From the NCBI GenBank assembly GCA_965214795.1, contig OZ243976.1:620001-684000 (forward strand): a DNA stretch of 64,000 nt, written 5' to 3'. Below, piece by piece: positions 27,201 through 36,167 of the stretch. Under the pieces are notes generated by a model. That model was not told the origin of the DNA, did no database searches, and worked only from the letters and a program-made list of their open reading frames with translations. The position numbers were made by a program, and so were the translations under genes. How positions within the stretch are numbered: position 1 is the stretch's first letter; each line of letters starts with the position of its first letter. The DNA comes from JAJDXW01 sp965214795. Lineage in GTDB: Bacteria > Pseudomonadota > Gammaproteobacteria > HK1.

Positions 27201-28367
27201 TCAACCACAGTTGTCTCCGGCTCCGACGTTCGAGAAGGTCTTGATGACACGAAACTCCGCACCGACCGCCTCGGCGAGGTAGATGTCCCGGGAGACGTGC
27301 CGGTCCTGCATGATGGCCCGGCCGCGAGGGCCGTCGTAGCTCGTCCCGTCCGCGGCCCGATCCATTTCGGCCGGGGACAGCGAGCCGGCCCGTTCCGCGA
27401 GGGCGTCCAGCAGCTTGAACCCCTCATAGCAGGACTCGCCGAGGGTATTGAGCACCGGGGCGTCGGCCCCGAATGCGGCGGCGTAGGCATCCGCGAACGC
27501 ATTCGCGGCCGGCGTGTCGATACTGGCGAAGTACCCGGCGGAGGAGAAAAGGTTTGCCGAGCTCTCCGCCCCGATGCCGGCGAGTGTGTTCTCCTCGATC
27601 AGGGTTCCGAGCCGCAGCGCCTGGCCGGGAAGACCGAAGCTCGCGAACGCCCGGTTGAACCCGACCGAGGCGCCGCCGACAAGGGTGATGAGAACCGCAT
27701 CCGCGCCCGTTTCCTTGATCTTCGCGAGATTCGAGTCGAAGTTGTCGACCGTGAACGGGAGGTACTCCTCGCCGGCGACCGTGCCGCCCGTAGCCGCGAT
27801 ATAGCCCTTCGCCGCAACATTGGTATCGCGCGGCCAGCTGTAGTCGTTGCCGATGAGATACCACCGGCTCGCGCCCTTGTTGGCCGCCATCCACGGAACG
27901 ACCGGGGCGAGCTGCTGGGCGGGAGTCTCGCCGAGCACCCAGGTCCCGGCCGAGCACTCCCCACCCTCGTAGACGGGGGTGTAGACATACGGCACCTGCC
28001 CCTTGAAGAGATTGGTCAGCGCCCCCCGCACGGCGCTGTCGTGCATGCCGATGAATGCCTCGACGCCCTCGCCCTTCCAGAGCTTGAGGGCGGCCCTGGT
28101 GGCGTCGGCCGGGGGACCGCCGACGTCCGCAAACACGGGCTCGACGGTCCGACCGAGGATCCCGCCCGCGGCGTTTATCTCCTGTACCGCAAGCCGGGTG
28201 CAATTCCGGCACGAGGGGCCGAACAGCCCGCCCGGCCCGGAGATCGGGATCAGGACGCCGACCTTGAGTCCGGTCTCGGCGCGGGCGGAAGGAGCCAGCA
28301 GGCGCGGTGCGAGGCCGGCGAGCGCGGCGGCGGCGATGGAGGTCTTGAGCACGTCTCTTCGATTCAT
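27201..28367 (-). CDS. ABC transporter substrate-binding protein (LivJ/AmiC/UrtA type)
   Basis: 388 residues from the ATG at 28367. The N-terminus MNRRDVLKTSIAAAALAGLA has a twin-arginine-like RR and ends at an A-x-A site near residue 30, so export to the periplasm is expected. The mature protein is a type I periplasmic-binding fold: KVGVLIPISGPGGLFGPSC, EINAAGGILGRTVEPVFAD, YLIGNDYSWPRDTNVAAKGY, GADAVLITLVGGASVGFNRA. The last motifs resemble amide- or urea-binding members (AmiC, UrtA) more than LivJ. The next gene upstream in the transcript is an amidase, which supports an amide ligand. Confidence 0.88.
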   Translation of the reverse strand: MNRRDVLKTSIAAAALAGLAPRLLAPSARAETGLKVGVLIPISGPGGLFGPSCRNCTRLAVQEINAAGGILGRTVEPVFADVGGPPADATRAALKLWKGEGVEAFIGMHDSAVRGALTNLFKGQVPYVYTPVYEGGECSAGTWVLGETPAQQLAPVVPWMAANKGASRWYLIGNDYSWPRDTNVAAKGYIAATGGTVAGEEYLPFTVDNFDSNLAKIKETGADAVLITLVGGASVGFNRAFASFGLPGQALRLGTLIEENTLAGIGAESSANLFSSAGYFASIDTPAANAFADAYAAAFGADAPVLNTLGESCYEGFKLLDALAERAGSLSPAEMDRAADGTSYDGPRGRAIMQDRHVSRDIYLAEAVGAEFRVIKTFSNVGAGDNCG

Positions 28368-28410
28368 TTCATGTTCCTCTCGTGTTCCTCCGGAGTGGTA
28401 CGAGTCCGGA

Positions 28411-29904
28411 TCAGGTGCGATCCGGACGGCCAGCGAATCCGACCGCCTCCTCGATCGCGGCCGCAATGGCGAGAATCCTCTCGTCCGAGCCCACCGGCCC
28501 GTCGAGCTCCATCCCGATCGGCAGGCCGGCGGAGGTGAGCCCGGTCGGGAGGCTGATCCCGGGGAGGCCGGCGTTGCTCCCCGGGTCGGTGTTGCGGATG
28601 AAGGTCGTGAAGGTGGGGACCCGTTCGCCGTTCCGATCGATCGTCTCGTCCTCCCCGATGGGACGAGCCGAAACCGGTGAGGTGGGGAAGAGCACCGCCT
28701 CGACGGCCTGCTCCGCGAAGTAGTCCGCACAGGTGCGCCGGAGGCGGGGACGATCGACCTCCAGGGCTTGGCGGTACACCGCTTCCGGCACCGCTTGCGC
28801 TCCGAGCTGGGAGGCGACGACGCTCCTCACGTCCGGACTCCCGACGCCCGCGAGCACGTCGCGCATCGAGAGATCGAGTCCGTTCTTCGCGAGATAGCGG
28901 GGGAGATCGCGCACGAACTCGTAGAGGGCGACCGGAAAACCCACCGCCGCGTTGAGCTCCGCGACATCGGGGATCTCCGCCTCGACGAGCGCGACACCGG
29001 AGTCGGAGAGGAGGCCGAGGACGCGCTCCGCCTCCGCCGCGACCTCGGTCTCGAGCTCCGCGTAGAAGGCGGCACGCGGCACTCCGAGGCGAAGGCCGCG
29101 GAGCTGCGGAGCGGGCGCGCGCCCCGGATCGAGAGCCGGGCCGGTGCGTCCCGTGCCGGCCATCACCGCATCGAGGAGCCGGACATCGGCCACCGTGCGC
29201 GCGATCGGGCCGGCGGTATCGCGGGTGTGGGAGATGGGGATGATTCCCGCCCCCGGATAGCGGCCGACGCTCGGGCGAAAGCCCGTGAGCCCGCACATCG
29301 CCGCCGGCAAGCGCACGGAACCGCCGGTATCGGTCCCGATTCCACCCGGCATCATGCGCGCCGCGACCGCGACGGCGGTCCCACCGCTCGATCCGCCGGG
29401 AATCATCGACGGGTCCCAGGGATTGCGGGCCGCGCCGGTGACCGCGTTGTTGTTGGTGATGCCGAAGGCGAGCTCGTGCATGTTCGCCTTCGCGCCAAGG
29501 AGCGCCCCCGCATCGAAGAGGGCGTCCGCAACCGGTGCGTTCCGCGGCGCGACGAAGCCCGCGAGGGCGCCGGTGGCCCCGCTCGTCGTGAGGGCCGCCG
29601 TATCGATGTTGTCCTTCAGGGCGAGCGGGACGCCGGCGAGAGGGCCGGACTCACCGGTGCGGCCGACCCCGGAGCCGCCGGTGTGGATGAGGCCGGTGTC
29701 GGCGCCCGCGACGGCGCCGCCGTCCACCGCGCACGCTGACGCGAGGAGCGCATCCCAGTCATGCGAGACGAAGGCGCCGAGGCCGGCCATCGCGTCGCAA
29801 CGCGCGATGAGCGCCTCGACGTACTCGCGGCAGGAGCAGGCGCGATCGCGAATCGCGGCCGCGGCCTCCACCACGGTCAAGTCGATGAGGTCGGTATCCC
29901 GCAC
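28411..29904 (-). CDS. Amidase signature family hydrolase
   Basis: 497 residues from the GTG at 29904, placed seven bases after GGGGAGGA; an ATG nine codons earlier is possible. The Ser-cisSer-Lys triad is visible as Lys97 in VPLALKDNID, Ser173 in PGGSSGGTAVAVAAR and Ser196 in GTDTGGSVRLPA. Such enzymes hydrolyse amides to acids and ammonia. It precedes the binding protein and the Liv-type importer on the same strand, so amide uptake and hydrolysis are probably coupled. Residues about 65-90 are a Gly-rich insertion (GADTGLIHTGGSGVG). Confidence 0.9.
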   Translation of the reverse strand: MRDTDLIDLTVVEAAAAIRDRACSCREYVEALIARCDAMAGLGAFVSHDWDALLASACAVDGGAVAGADTGLIHTGGSGVGRTGESGPLAGVPLALKDNIDTAALTTSGATGALAGFVAPRNAPVADALFDAGALLGAKANMHELAFGITNNNAVTGAARNPWDPSMIPGGSSGGTAVAVAARMMPGGIGTDTGGSVRLPAAMCGLTGFRPSVGRYPGAGIIPISHTRDTAGPIARTVADVRLLDAVMAGTGRTGPALDPGRAPAPQLRGLRLGVPRAAFYAELETEVAAEAERVLGLLSDSGVALVEAEIPDVAELNAAVGFPVALYEFVRDLPRYLAKNGLDLSMRDVLAGVGSPDVRSVVASQLGAQAVPEAVYRQALEVDRPRLRRTCADYFAEQAVEAVLFPTSPVSARPIGEDETIDRNGERVPTFTTFIRNTDPGSNAGLPGISLPTGLTSAGLPIGMELDGPVGSDERILAIAAAIEEAVGFAGRPDRT

Positions 29905-29931
29905 CCTCCCATCCTCCCCATCACGGTGCAT

Positions 29932-30236
29932 CGGGCCGGCGGCGTGGGAGGCTCTGCCCCCGGTCGCATTGTGGGTGGAGGAGCGGGGATCGCGATATCC
30001 TCGATTCCGATGATTTTCCGGGTCGCGAGCGAGACGGCAGGAGCTCGCTCGGCGTTCCGCCGAAGGTACGCTGGCGCGAGCCCGGAAATCTCCTCAACTT
30101 TCTGCTGCGGACGCCGATCTTCTGCTACGGACGCCGATCCAAGCGCGGTGACGGGCCTTACTCCCCCAAGTCGCTTCGACAGCGCGCACGCGCCAAGTCG
30201 GCTGCCAGCAATTCTCATTTGCTGTGAAATATAGAC
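29932..30236. other. Intergenic region with family C repeat
   Basis: No gene seen. It contains a two-unit tandem repeat (TCTGCTGCGGACGCCGATCT / TCTGCTACGGACGCCGATCC at 30101-30140) and the inverted family C copy (30122-30197), and it abuts the chimeric pseudogene. Confidence 0.6.
30122..30197 (-). repeat. Dispersed repeat family C, inverted copy
   Basis: Reads in reverse as the block at 22204-22278, with shared words GGCGCGTGCGCGCTGTCGA and GGGGGAGTAAGGCCCG (diverged). It lies just upstream of the chimeric pseudogene. Confidence 0.6.
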
Positions 30237-30845
30237 GTGGGACAATGCGGCGGCGGAACGCCTCGGCTACCGGCCGGAGGACAACGCGGAGGACTGGGCG
30301 GAAACGGTCATGGCCACCGCGCCCGAGGATCCGGGCTCACCGGGGGCCGACGTCCAGGGCGGGGCGTTCGCCCGGCTCGAGAGCGGCGCCGGGCTTCCCA
30401 CGGACGACAATGACGAACAGAGGGAGGAGGATCCGCCGTGACCCTTCTCGCTGCCGGTCTCGCCCTCTTCGTCGTCCTGCACCTGATCCCGAGTGTTCCG
30501 CCCCTGCGCGCACGCCTCGTGGCCCGCATGGGAGAGAGGCCGTACCGCGGGCTGTTCTCGCTCGTCGCGCTCCCGAGTCTCGTGATGGTGGTGCGGGGCT
30601 TCTCGGCCGCCCCGTTCGAGCCCGTGTACTCGCCCCCGAGCTGGGACCGCCACGCGGCTCTGGGTGAGGAGCCCGACCACCACACCTGGTGGGCGCAGCG
30701 CGGCGGGGCGCGCGCGGAACGTCGGATGGCGGATCGACTACGTGCTCGCCTCGCCGGAAGCCATGGAGCGGGTGCAGGGCGCCTTCATCTGGCCGGACGA
30801 GTACGGCTCCGACCACTGCCCGGTCGGCGTCGATATCGACCTCTA
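30237..30845 (+). pseudogene. Chimeric pseudogene: epimerase 3' end + NnrU 5' half + Xth 3' end
   Basis: Three segments join end to end. Bases 30237-30441 copy the last 200 bp of the epimerase gene at 57995-58828, including its stop. Bases 30438-30665 copy the first about 228 bp of the NnrU gene at 58825, with the ATG changed to GTG. Bases 30666-30845 copy the last 180 bp of xth (21595-21776), down to SDHCPVGVDIDL. The NnrU/Xth join falls after RHAALG, where sequence resembling LHPDEPDH of Xth begins. A two-base loss at about 30700-30715 shifts the xth frame. Intact versions of all three genes remain in the window, so this is a duplicated, recombined remnant. Confidence 0.9.
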
Positions 30846-31055
30846 ACCCGGGGACGCATCCGGTTCGGCCGCGCACTGTTCGACCACCGCACCCGCCGCG
30901 ACGCTACCGCACGGCAACCGGGAGAATGGCCGCGAAGGCCATGGCGAAAGTTTTCGGGAGGCCGGAGCGTGCGACGGCCACGGGACACCCGCGAGCGCAG
31001 TCGTCCAGAGTGTAGAGAATTCAAGTTTCGGGGTCCAAAATGCCTGGAATCAGGC

Positions 31056-31095
31056 GATGGATTCCCGCCCTCGTGAAAGCGGGGGCGGGAATCCA
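31056..31095. repeat. Imperfect palindrome ATGGATTCCCGCC
   Basis: ATGGATTCCCGCC at 31056-31068 pairs with GGCGGGAATCCAT at 31083-31095 around a loop. This ATTCCCGC...GCGGGAAT type of hairpin is a common dispersed intergenic repeat. Confidence 0.65.
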
Positions 31096-31151
31096 TTTCT
31101 GCCGACGAATCCCGAAACTCGAGCAGAGAAGAAACGAGGGGAGTCACCGGG

Positions 31152-32003
31152 GTGAACCGAGCCGAACGCCGTTCGCCAATGGCCTGCTCGATTGTCGACG
31201 TGTTCGCCGAGCGCCCGCTCGCCGGCAACCAGTTGGCAGTAGTGCGCGGCTGCGCCCACCTGGATACGGCGGCCATGCAGGCCATCGCCCAAGAGATGAA
31301 CTTCTCCGAGACGACGTTCGTCATCGAGGAGCGGGACGGCGAGGGCGAGGCGAAGGTGCGCATCTTCACCCCGGACCGGGAGCTGCCGTTCGCGGGTCAT
31401 CCGACGCTCGGCACCGCATGGGTGCTGGGCCGCGACCGGGGTTCCTACACCCTGGACCTCGCGGCCGGACGCGTTCAAGTGACCTTCGAGGCCGGCGGCA
31501 TCGCCTGGATGGAGCCTCCGCCGGTAGACCTCGGGGAGACGCTGAACGCACGGCGGGCCGCGGCGCTGCTCGGCCTCGACGAGTCCCACCTGGACGCCCG
31601 CTACCCGAGCCGATTCGCGACGATCGGGCCACGATTCGTGCTGATCGCAGTGAAGACGCTCGACGCCCTGCGGCGGATCGCCGTCGACCCGGCGGTGTAC
31701 GAGGACTTCGCGGCGGGTGGATGGCTGGCGTTGTTCGTCTTCGCGGAGGAGCCCTACCACGACGATGCGGACTTCGCCGCCCGCATGCTGATCGTCAACC
31801 GGGGAGTCCGGGAAGACCCGGCGACGGGGAGCGCCAACACGGCCTTCGCGGCGCACCTCCGCTCTCTCGGAATCACCGGGAAGTTCGTCGTGGAGCAGGG
31901 CTTCGAGATCGACCGCCCCTCGCGCCTCTATCTCGATGTAGCCGACCGAATCCGCGTCGGCGGCAAGGTCCACCCGGTGCTGACCGGCACCCTCGACTTC
32001 TGA
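31152..32003 (+). CDS. PhzF family isomerase-like protein
   Basis: 283 residues from the GTG at 31152, nine bases after GAGGGGAGT; an ATG at 31179 is an alternative and gives the canonical family start (MACSIVDVFAERPLAGNQLA). PhzF features are AIAQEMNFSETTFV, with the catalytic Glu, the RIFTPDRELPFAGHPTLGTA region, and the C-terminal repeat EDPATGSANTAFAAHL. PhzF isomerises dihydro-3-hydroxyanthranilate in phenazine synthesis, but most relatives act in unknown pathways and no phenazine genes are near. It is the last intact chromosomal gene before the defence island. Confidence 0.87.
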   Translation: MNRAERRSPMACSIVDVFAERPLAGNQLAVVRGCAHLDTAAMQAIAQEMNFSETTFVIEERDGEGEAKVRIFTPDRELPFAGHPTLGTAWVLGRDRGSYTLDLAAGRVQVTFEAGGIAWMEPPPVDLGETLNARRAAALLGLDESHLDARYPSRFATIGPRFVLIAVKTLDALRRIAVDPAVYEDFAAGGWLALFVFAEEPYHDDADFAARMLIVNRGVREDPATGSANTAFAAHLRSLGITGKFVVEQGFEIDRPSRLYLDVADRIRVGGKVHPVLTGTLDF

Positions 32004-32051
32004 CCCTCCTCCCGCTTCCTCCCCGACCCAACCCGACCCGCTCCGCCTCTC

Positions 32052-34309
32052 ATGCCGGCATCACAGAGTGAATCAGCAGGCAAACAGACGGACCAGCGTC
32101 CGGCGCTGCCCCTGAGAGAGGCACCGGGACCCCTGCCCCAACGCCCGCCCCGCGTCGGCGAGCTCGTCGAGGTGCGTTCGCGGCGCTGGCTGGTGGAGGC
32201 GCTGGAAGCGGTGGGAACCGCCGATCCGCCCTCGTCACCGCGCGTCAGCCTCGCGTGCGCCGACGACGATGCCCAGGGGCAGACCCTGGAGGTCTACTGG
32301 GACTTCGAGATCGACCGCCGCATCCTGGAGCCGAGTACACCGACGACGACAGTGAAGCGGAGGAAGCAGCGCAGATCGTCGCCCTCGACGCCGCCGCCGA
32401 GACGGACCCGGCAGCGGGGGACGCGAGGGCGGAGGCGCTCCGGCACGAAGAGAAGGCCCTGCTCGCCCGGATGGAGGAAGTGGCTTCCGCCGCCCGCGGC
32501 CTCCCCGACGCCAAGACCCGCCACCTCATCGGATGGATCCGCGGCAACCTGTGCCCCGGCCTGCCGCCGTGGGGCAAGCGGCCCGGTTTCGGCGCCAGCA
32601 GCGGCGACGGTGTCGGCAAAGGCGATGGCCCGCCACCACCTCGCTGGAACGATCGCCGGGTGCTCATCTTCACCGAGAACGTCGTCGGCACGAAGCGCTA
32701 CCTCCGCGAGATGCTCGCGCGCGCCATCGCCGGCACCGACCTCGCCGCGGACCGGATCGAGACCATCGACGGACAGACGGTGGGGGCGATGCGAAAGGAG
32801 ACCCAGCGCCGCTTCAACACCGACCCGGCCCGCGATCCGTTGCGCATCCTGATCGCCACCGACGCCACCCGCGAGGGACTCAACTTCCAGGCGCACTGCA
32901 CCGACCTCTTCCACTTCGACCTCCCCTGGAACCCCGGCCGCATCGAGCAGCGGAACGGACGCATCGACCGGAAGCTGCAACCGGCGCCGCGGGTGCGCTG
33001 CCACTACTTCGTGCTTCCACAGCGTGAAGAGGACCGTGTTCTGGACGTGCTGGTCAGGAAAACCGAGACCATCAAGCGCGAGCTCGGCAGCCTCTCCAGG
33101 GTGATCGACGACGACATCGAACGCCGTCTTCGCTGCCGGGGGATCCGTCACCGCGACGCGGACCGCCTCGCGCAGGCGATCGAGGCGGCGGATCTCGACC
33201 GGGAGAAGAAGCGCGTCGCGGCCGAGGAGCTCGAAGCCGCGCGCGAACGGCAGGAGGACCTCAAGGCCCAGATCGAGCGGTGCCGCGGGCTGCTCGAACG
33301 TTCGCGGCGTTGGGTGCGGTTCGAGGCGGAGCCGTTCCGCGATGCGATGTCCTGCTCCCTGGAGCTGGTCGGCGCAGCTCCGTTGCGGGAAGATCACACC
33401 GAGGACGGCAGCCCGATCTGGACCTTTCCGCCGCTCGACGCCAAGGCCCGGGCCGATGCGAGCTGGACCGCCACCCTGGACACCCTCCGCTCGCCCCGCA
33501 AGACGGGCCAGAAGCTCGCCGAGTGGCGTCGCGAGGCGCCCATTCGGCCGGTCGTCTTCGAGGATGCCGGAGTGCTCACCGACGACACCGTGCACCTGCA
33601 CCTGGAGCAGCGGATGGCGCAACGCCTGCTGGCCCGGTTTCGCGTCCAGGGGTTCGTCCACCACGATCTCTCGCGCGCCTGTCTGGTGCAGGCCGCCGAC
33701 TCCATCCCCCGCGTGATCCTGCTGGGAAGGCTCTGCTTGTTCGGGGGCCGGGCCGAACGCCTGCACGAGGTCCTCACCCCGGTGGCGGCCCGCTGGATCG
33801 AGCCGTCGCGCCGCGGCGGGCCGCTCAGAGCGTACGCCGAGGAAGCGGAAGCCCGAACCCTCGAACGCTTGGAGGCCGCCTTGCAGAACGCCCGCGCGCC
33901 CGGCGAGACGGTTCACCGCCAGCTCCTCGAAACCGCCGCCCGAGACATCGAAGACCTGCTGCCGCAGCTCGAAGAGCGCGCCGAACGAATCGCCCGAAGC
34001 GCGGCGGACCGGCTGCGTGAGCGCGGTGAGCGCGAGGAGCGGCAGCTTCGCGAGACCCTCGAAGCCCAGCTTCGGCGCGTCGAGACGGAGCTGGCCAGGC
34101 ACGAGGGTGGCGGGGTCCAGCTCGCGCTCGAATTCAGCGAGAGCGAGCGGCGTCAGCTCGAGGCCAACGTCTCCTCCTGGCGCACGCGCCTCGCCCAGTT
34201 CGACCGCGACCTCGAGACCGAGCCGGCCCGCATCCGCGAGTTCTACGAGGTACGGGCGCAGCGCGTCGAACCGATCGGACTGGTATATCTTTGGCCGGAC
34301 ACAGGGTGA
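32052..34309 (+). pseudogene. drmD: DISARM drmD (SNF2-like helicase) with internal deletion and frameshift
   Basis: From 32052 the first about 91 codons match the DrmD N-terminus (RVGELVEVRSRRWLVEALEA, VSLACADDDAQGQTLEVYW). At about 32325-32340 the frame ends and a second frame continues to 34309 with the C-terminal helicase lobe. That lobe has RVLIFTENVVGTKRYLREML, IDGQTVGAMRKETQRRFN, ILIATDATREGLNFQAHCT and the motif VI region DLPWNPGRIEQRNGRIDR. A long charged coiled-coil tail follows. The whole N-terminal ATPase lobe, with Walker A and B, is missing, so an internal deletion of roughly 400 codons joined the parts out of frame. Intact DrmD is about 1000-1100 residues and drives DISARM restriction; this copy cannot hydrolyse ATP. 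Confidence 0.85.
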
Positions 34310-34320
34310 GGGAGACGGTC

Positions 34321-35676
34321 ATGAGCTACCGTCAGTTCCGGGAGTTGAGGCTGCGGGACTTCCGTTGCTTCCGCGAACGGCGGACCGCGCGTCTCGCGCC
34401 GCTCACGCTCATCGTCGGCGAGAACAGTACCGGCAAGACTTCGTTTCTCGCCGCAGTGCAGGCGGTCTGGAATGCCGCCCATGGGAGCGGCGCTCCGGAC
34501 TTTCACCAGGACCCTTTTGATCTTGGGGCATTCCCGGAGATCGTGCACGGTCGAGGTGGTAGGGAGAGCGGCGCGAGTTCCTTTGCGATCGGCTTCCAGG
34601 AGTCGGCGACCGACGGGCGCCTCCTTGAGTTTGAAGCCACCTTTGAATCCCGCGACGCCGTACCCGCTCCGGCGACGACTTCATGGCGCAGCCAAGCGGT
34701 ATCGGTGGAATGTCGCCGTGGGAATGGTGAGGCCCCCCGGATTGTCTTCAAGTCCCCCAGCGGCTCGTGGCACTACCCTGTTCCTGACGATCATCGCCTG
34801 TTCGAGGGGCCCTGGATCACGGACATTTTTGCTCGTATTCACCGTGCCGCGTCGGATGATGATCCGCAGAATCTCATCGGCGATCTGGAACCATCTTCGG
34901 AAGGTTCGGGGCGTGCTCCGAGTTCGGAAGACCTCGGCGCATTCTCGTTCTTGTCAGGCCTGTTCACTCGGTTTCCAGCGCGGGAACCGCCGTTTGCCAG
35001 TGCGCCGATACACCCGAGCCCCCGGAGAACCTATGACCCCACGAAACTGAGCACGGACCCTTGGGGCGCCGACGTACCTTCTCGATTCGCGAGTCTTGAG
35101 TTTCAGGACAAGTCCAAATGGATGGTGCTCAAAGGAAAGCTGGATGAGTTTGGCCGCGAAGCCGGACTGTTCGATGATTTTTCCGTGAAGCAGCTCACCG
35201 GGATCGAGGGAGGGCCGTTCCAGCTCCAAGTCCGGAAGTTCGGCAAGAGAGGGAGAAAAGGTCCCAAACGAAACCTGATGGACGTCGGGTTTGGAATCAG
35301 CCAAGTGCTGCCGGTACTCGCGGCTCTGTTCCGCGCCGATGGCCCGCCGATGTTTCTTCTACAGCAACCCGAGTTGCATCTGCATCCAAGCGCTCAGGCG
35401 GCCCTGGGAAGCCTGTTCTGTCGGACTGCTGAATTGGGGCGGCAGCTCATCATCGAAACACACAGCGAGTACATCATTGATCGTGTACGCATGGATGTCC
35501 GCGACCGACGGACTGCCCTGACCCCGGATGATGTGTCCATTGTGTTCTTCGAGCGTTCCGATCTCGATGTCCGCATTCACTCCATGCGGTTCGACGATCA
35601 AGGCAACGTGCTGGGCGCCCCGGACGGCTACGGGCAGTTCTTCATGGATGAAGTACGGCGCTCGGTCGGCCTCTGA
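34321..35676 (+). CDS. AAA ATPase (RecF/OLD-like), partner of PIN protein
   Basis: 451 residues; ATG at 34321 after GAGGGAGACGGTC. An SMC/RecF-type ATPase: Walker A LIVGENSTGKTSFLAAV near residue 31, an ABC-like signature DVGFGISQVLPVLAAL, Walker B PPMFLLQQPELHLHPSAQAAL and an H-loop LIIETHSEYIIDRV. No nuclease domain is fused. Its stop codon overlaps the start of the PIN gene (TGATG), so the two are translated together. G+C is visibly lower than in the flanking drm genes. ATPase-plus-nuclease pairs of this form are usual in anti-phage and abortive-infection modules; the exact family is not one I can name. Confidence 0.85.
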   Translation: MSYRQFRELRLRDFRCFRERRTARLAPLTLIVGENSTGKTSFLAAVQAVWNAAHGSGAPDFHQDPFDLGAFPEIVHGRGGRESGASSFAIGFQESATDGRLLEFEATFESRDAVPAPATTSWRSQAVSVECRRGNGEAPRIVFKSPSGSWHYPVPDDHRLFEGPWITDIFARIHRAASDDDPQNLIGDLEPSSEGSGRAPSSEDLGAFSFLSGLFTRFPAREPPFASAPIHPSPRRTYDPTKLSTDPWGADVPSRFASLEFQDKSKWMVLKGKLDEFGREAGLFDDFSVKQLTGIEGGPFQLQVRKFGKRGRKGPKRNLMDVGFGISQVLPVLAALFRADGPPMFLLQQPELHLHPSAQAALGSLFCRTAELGRQLIIETHSEYIIDRVRMDVRDRRTALTPDDVSIVFFERSDLDVRIHSMRFDDQGNVLGAPDGYGQFFMDEVRRSVGL

Positions 35677-36152
35677 TGTGCGGGATCGTCGATGCCAACG
35701 TGGCGCATGAAGTGTTCGGAAACGACCGACCTCCGGCGGGTGCACGTTTCTTCAATTGGCTCGCGAGCCCGCGGGGACAATTGATCGTCGGCGGCGAGCT
35801 TCGGAGGGAGTTGAGCCGCGACCAGCGATTTGTCCGGTGGCTTGGCAATGCGATCCAATATGGCAGGGCACGAACGATACCGGAAGAAGCCGTCGAGGAG
35901 CGCTCGGAGGATCTACGGCGGCGGGACATCTGCAAATCGAACGACGATCACGTCCTGGCGCTCGCCATCGCAAGCGGTGCTCGTCTGCTCTACACGAACG
36001 ACGGTCTGCTGATGGATGACTTCAGGAACCCGAACATCGTGCCCGGCCCGCGGGGAAGAATCTATACGACAAGAGATCGCAAGCACTTCCGGCCAGCGCA
36101 CAAGAAGCTGCTCGGTATGAGGAATCTCTGCCGCGCGCGCGAGCACGGATAG
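35676..36152 (+). CDS. PIN-domain nuclease paired with AAA ATPase
   Basis: 158 residues. The PIN fold is marked by the first acidic residue in CGIVDANVAHEVFG (Asp6), a following Glu in LIVGGELRRELSRD, the S/N-D-D pair in KSNDDHVLALAIASGARLLY and the last Asp in YTNDGLLMDDF. PIN proteins cleave RNA with Mg2+. The gene overlaps its ATPase by one base and is followed 15 bases later by drmMI. There is no VapB-like antitoxin; the ATPase is the only partner, so it may sense infection and gate the nuclease. Confidence 0.85.
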   Translation: MCGIVDANVAHEVFGNDRPPAGARFFNWLASPRGQLIVGGELRRELSRDQRFVRWLGNAIQYGRARTIPEEAVEERSEDLRRRDICKSNDDHVLALAIASGARLLYTNDGLLMDDFRNPNIVPGPRGRIYTTRDRKHFRPAHKKLLGMRNLCRAREHG

Positions 36153-36167
36153 GCTGGCCACGGCCAC

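Noticed and set aside
30438..31076. A genuine 212-residue NnrU-like protein
   Set aside because: Only the first about 75 codons are NnrU; the rest is shifted xth sequence and spacer, so it is part of the chimeric pseudogene.
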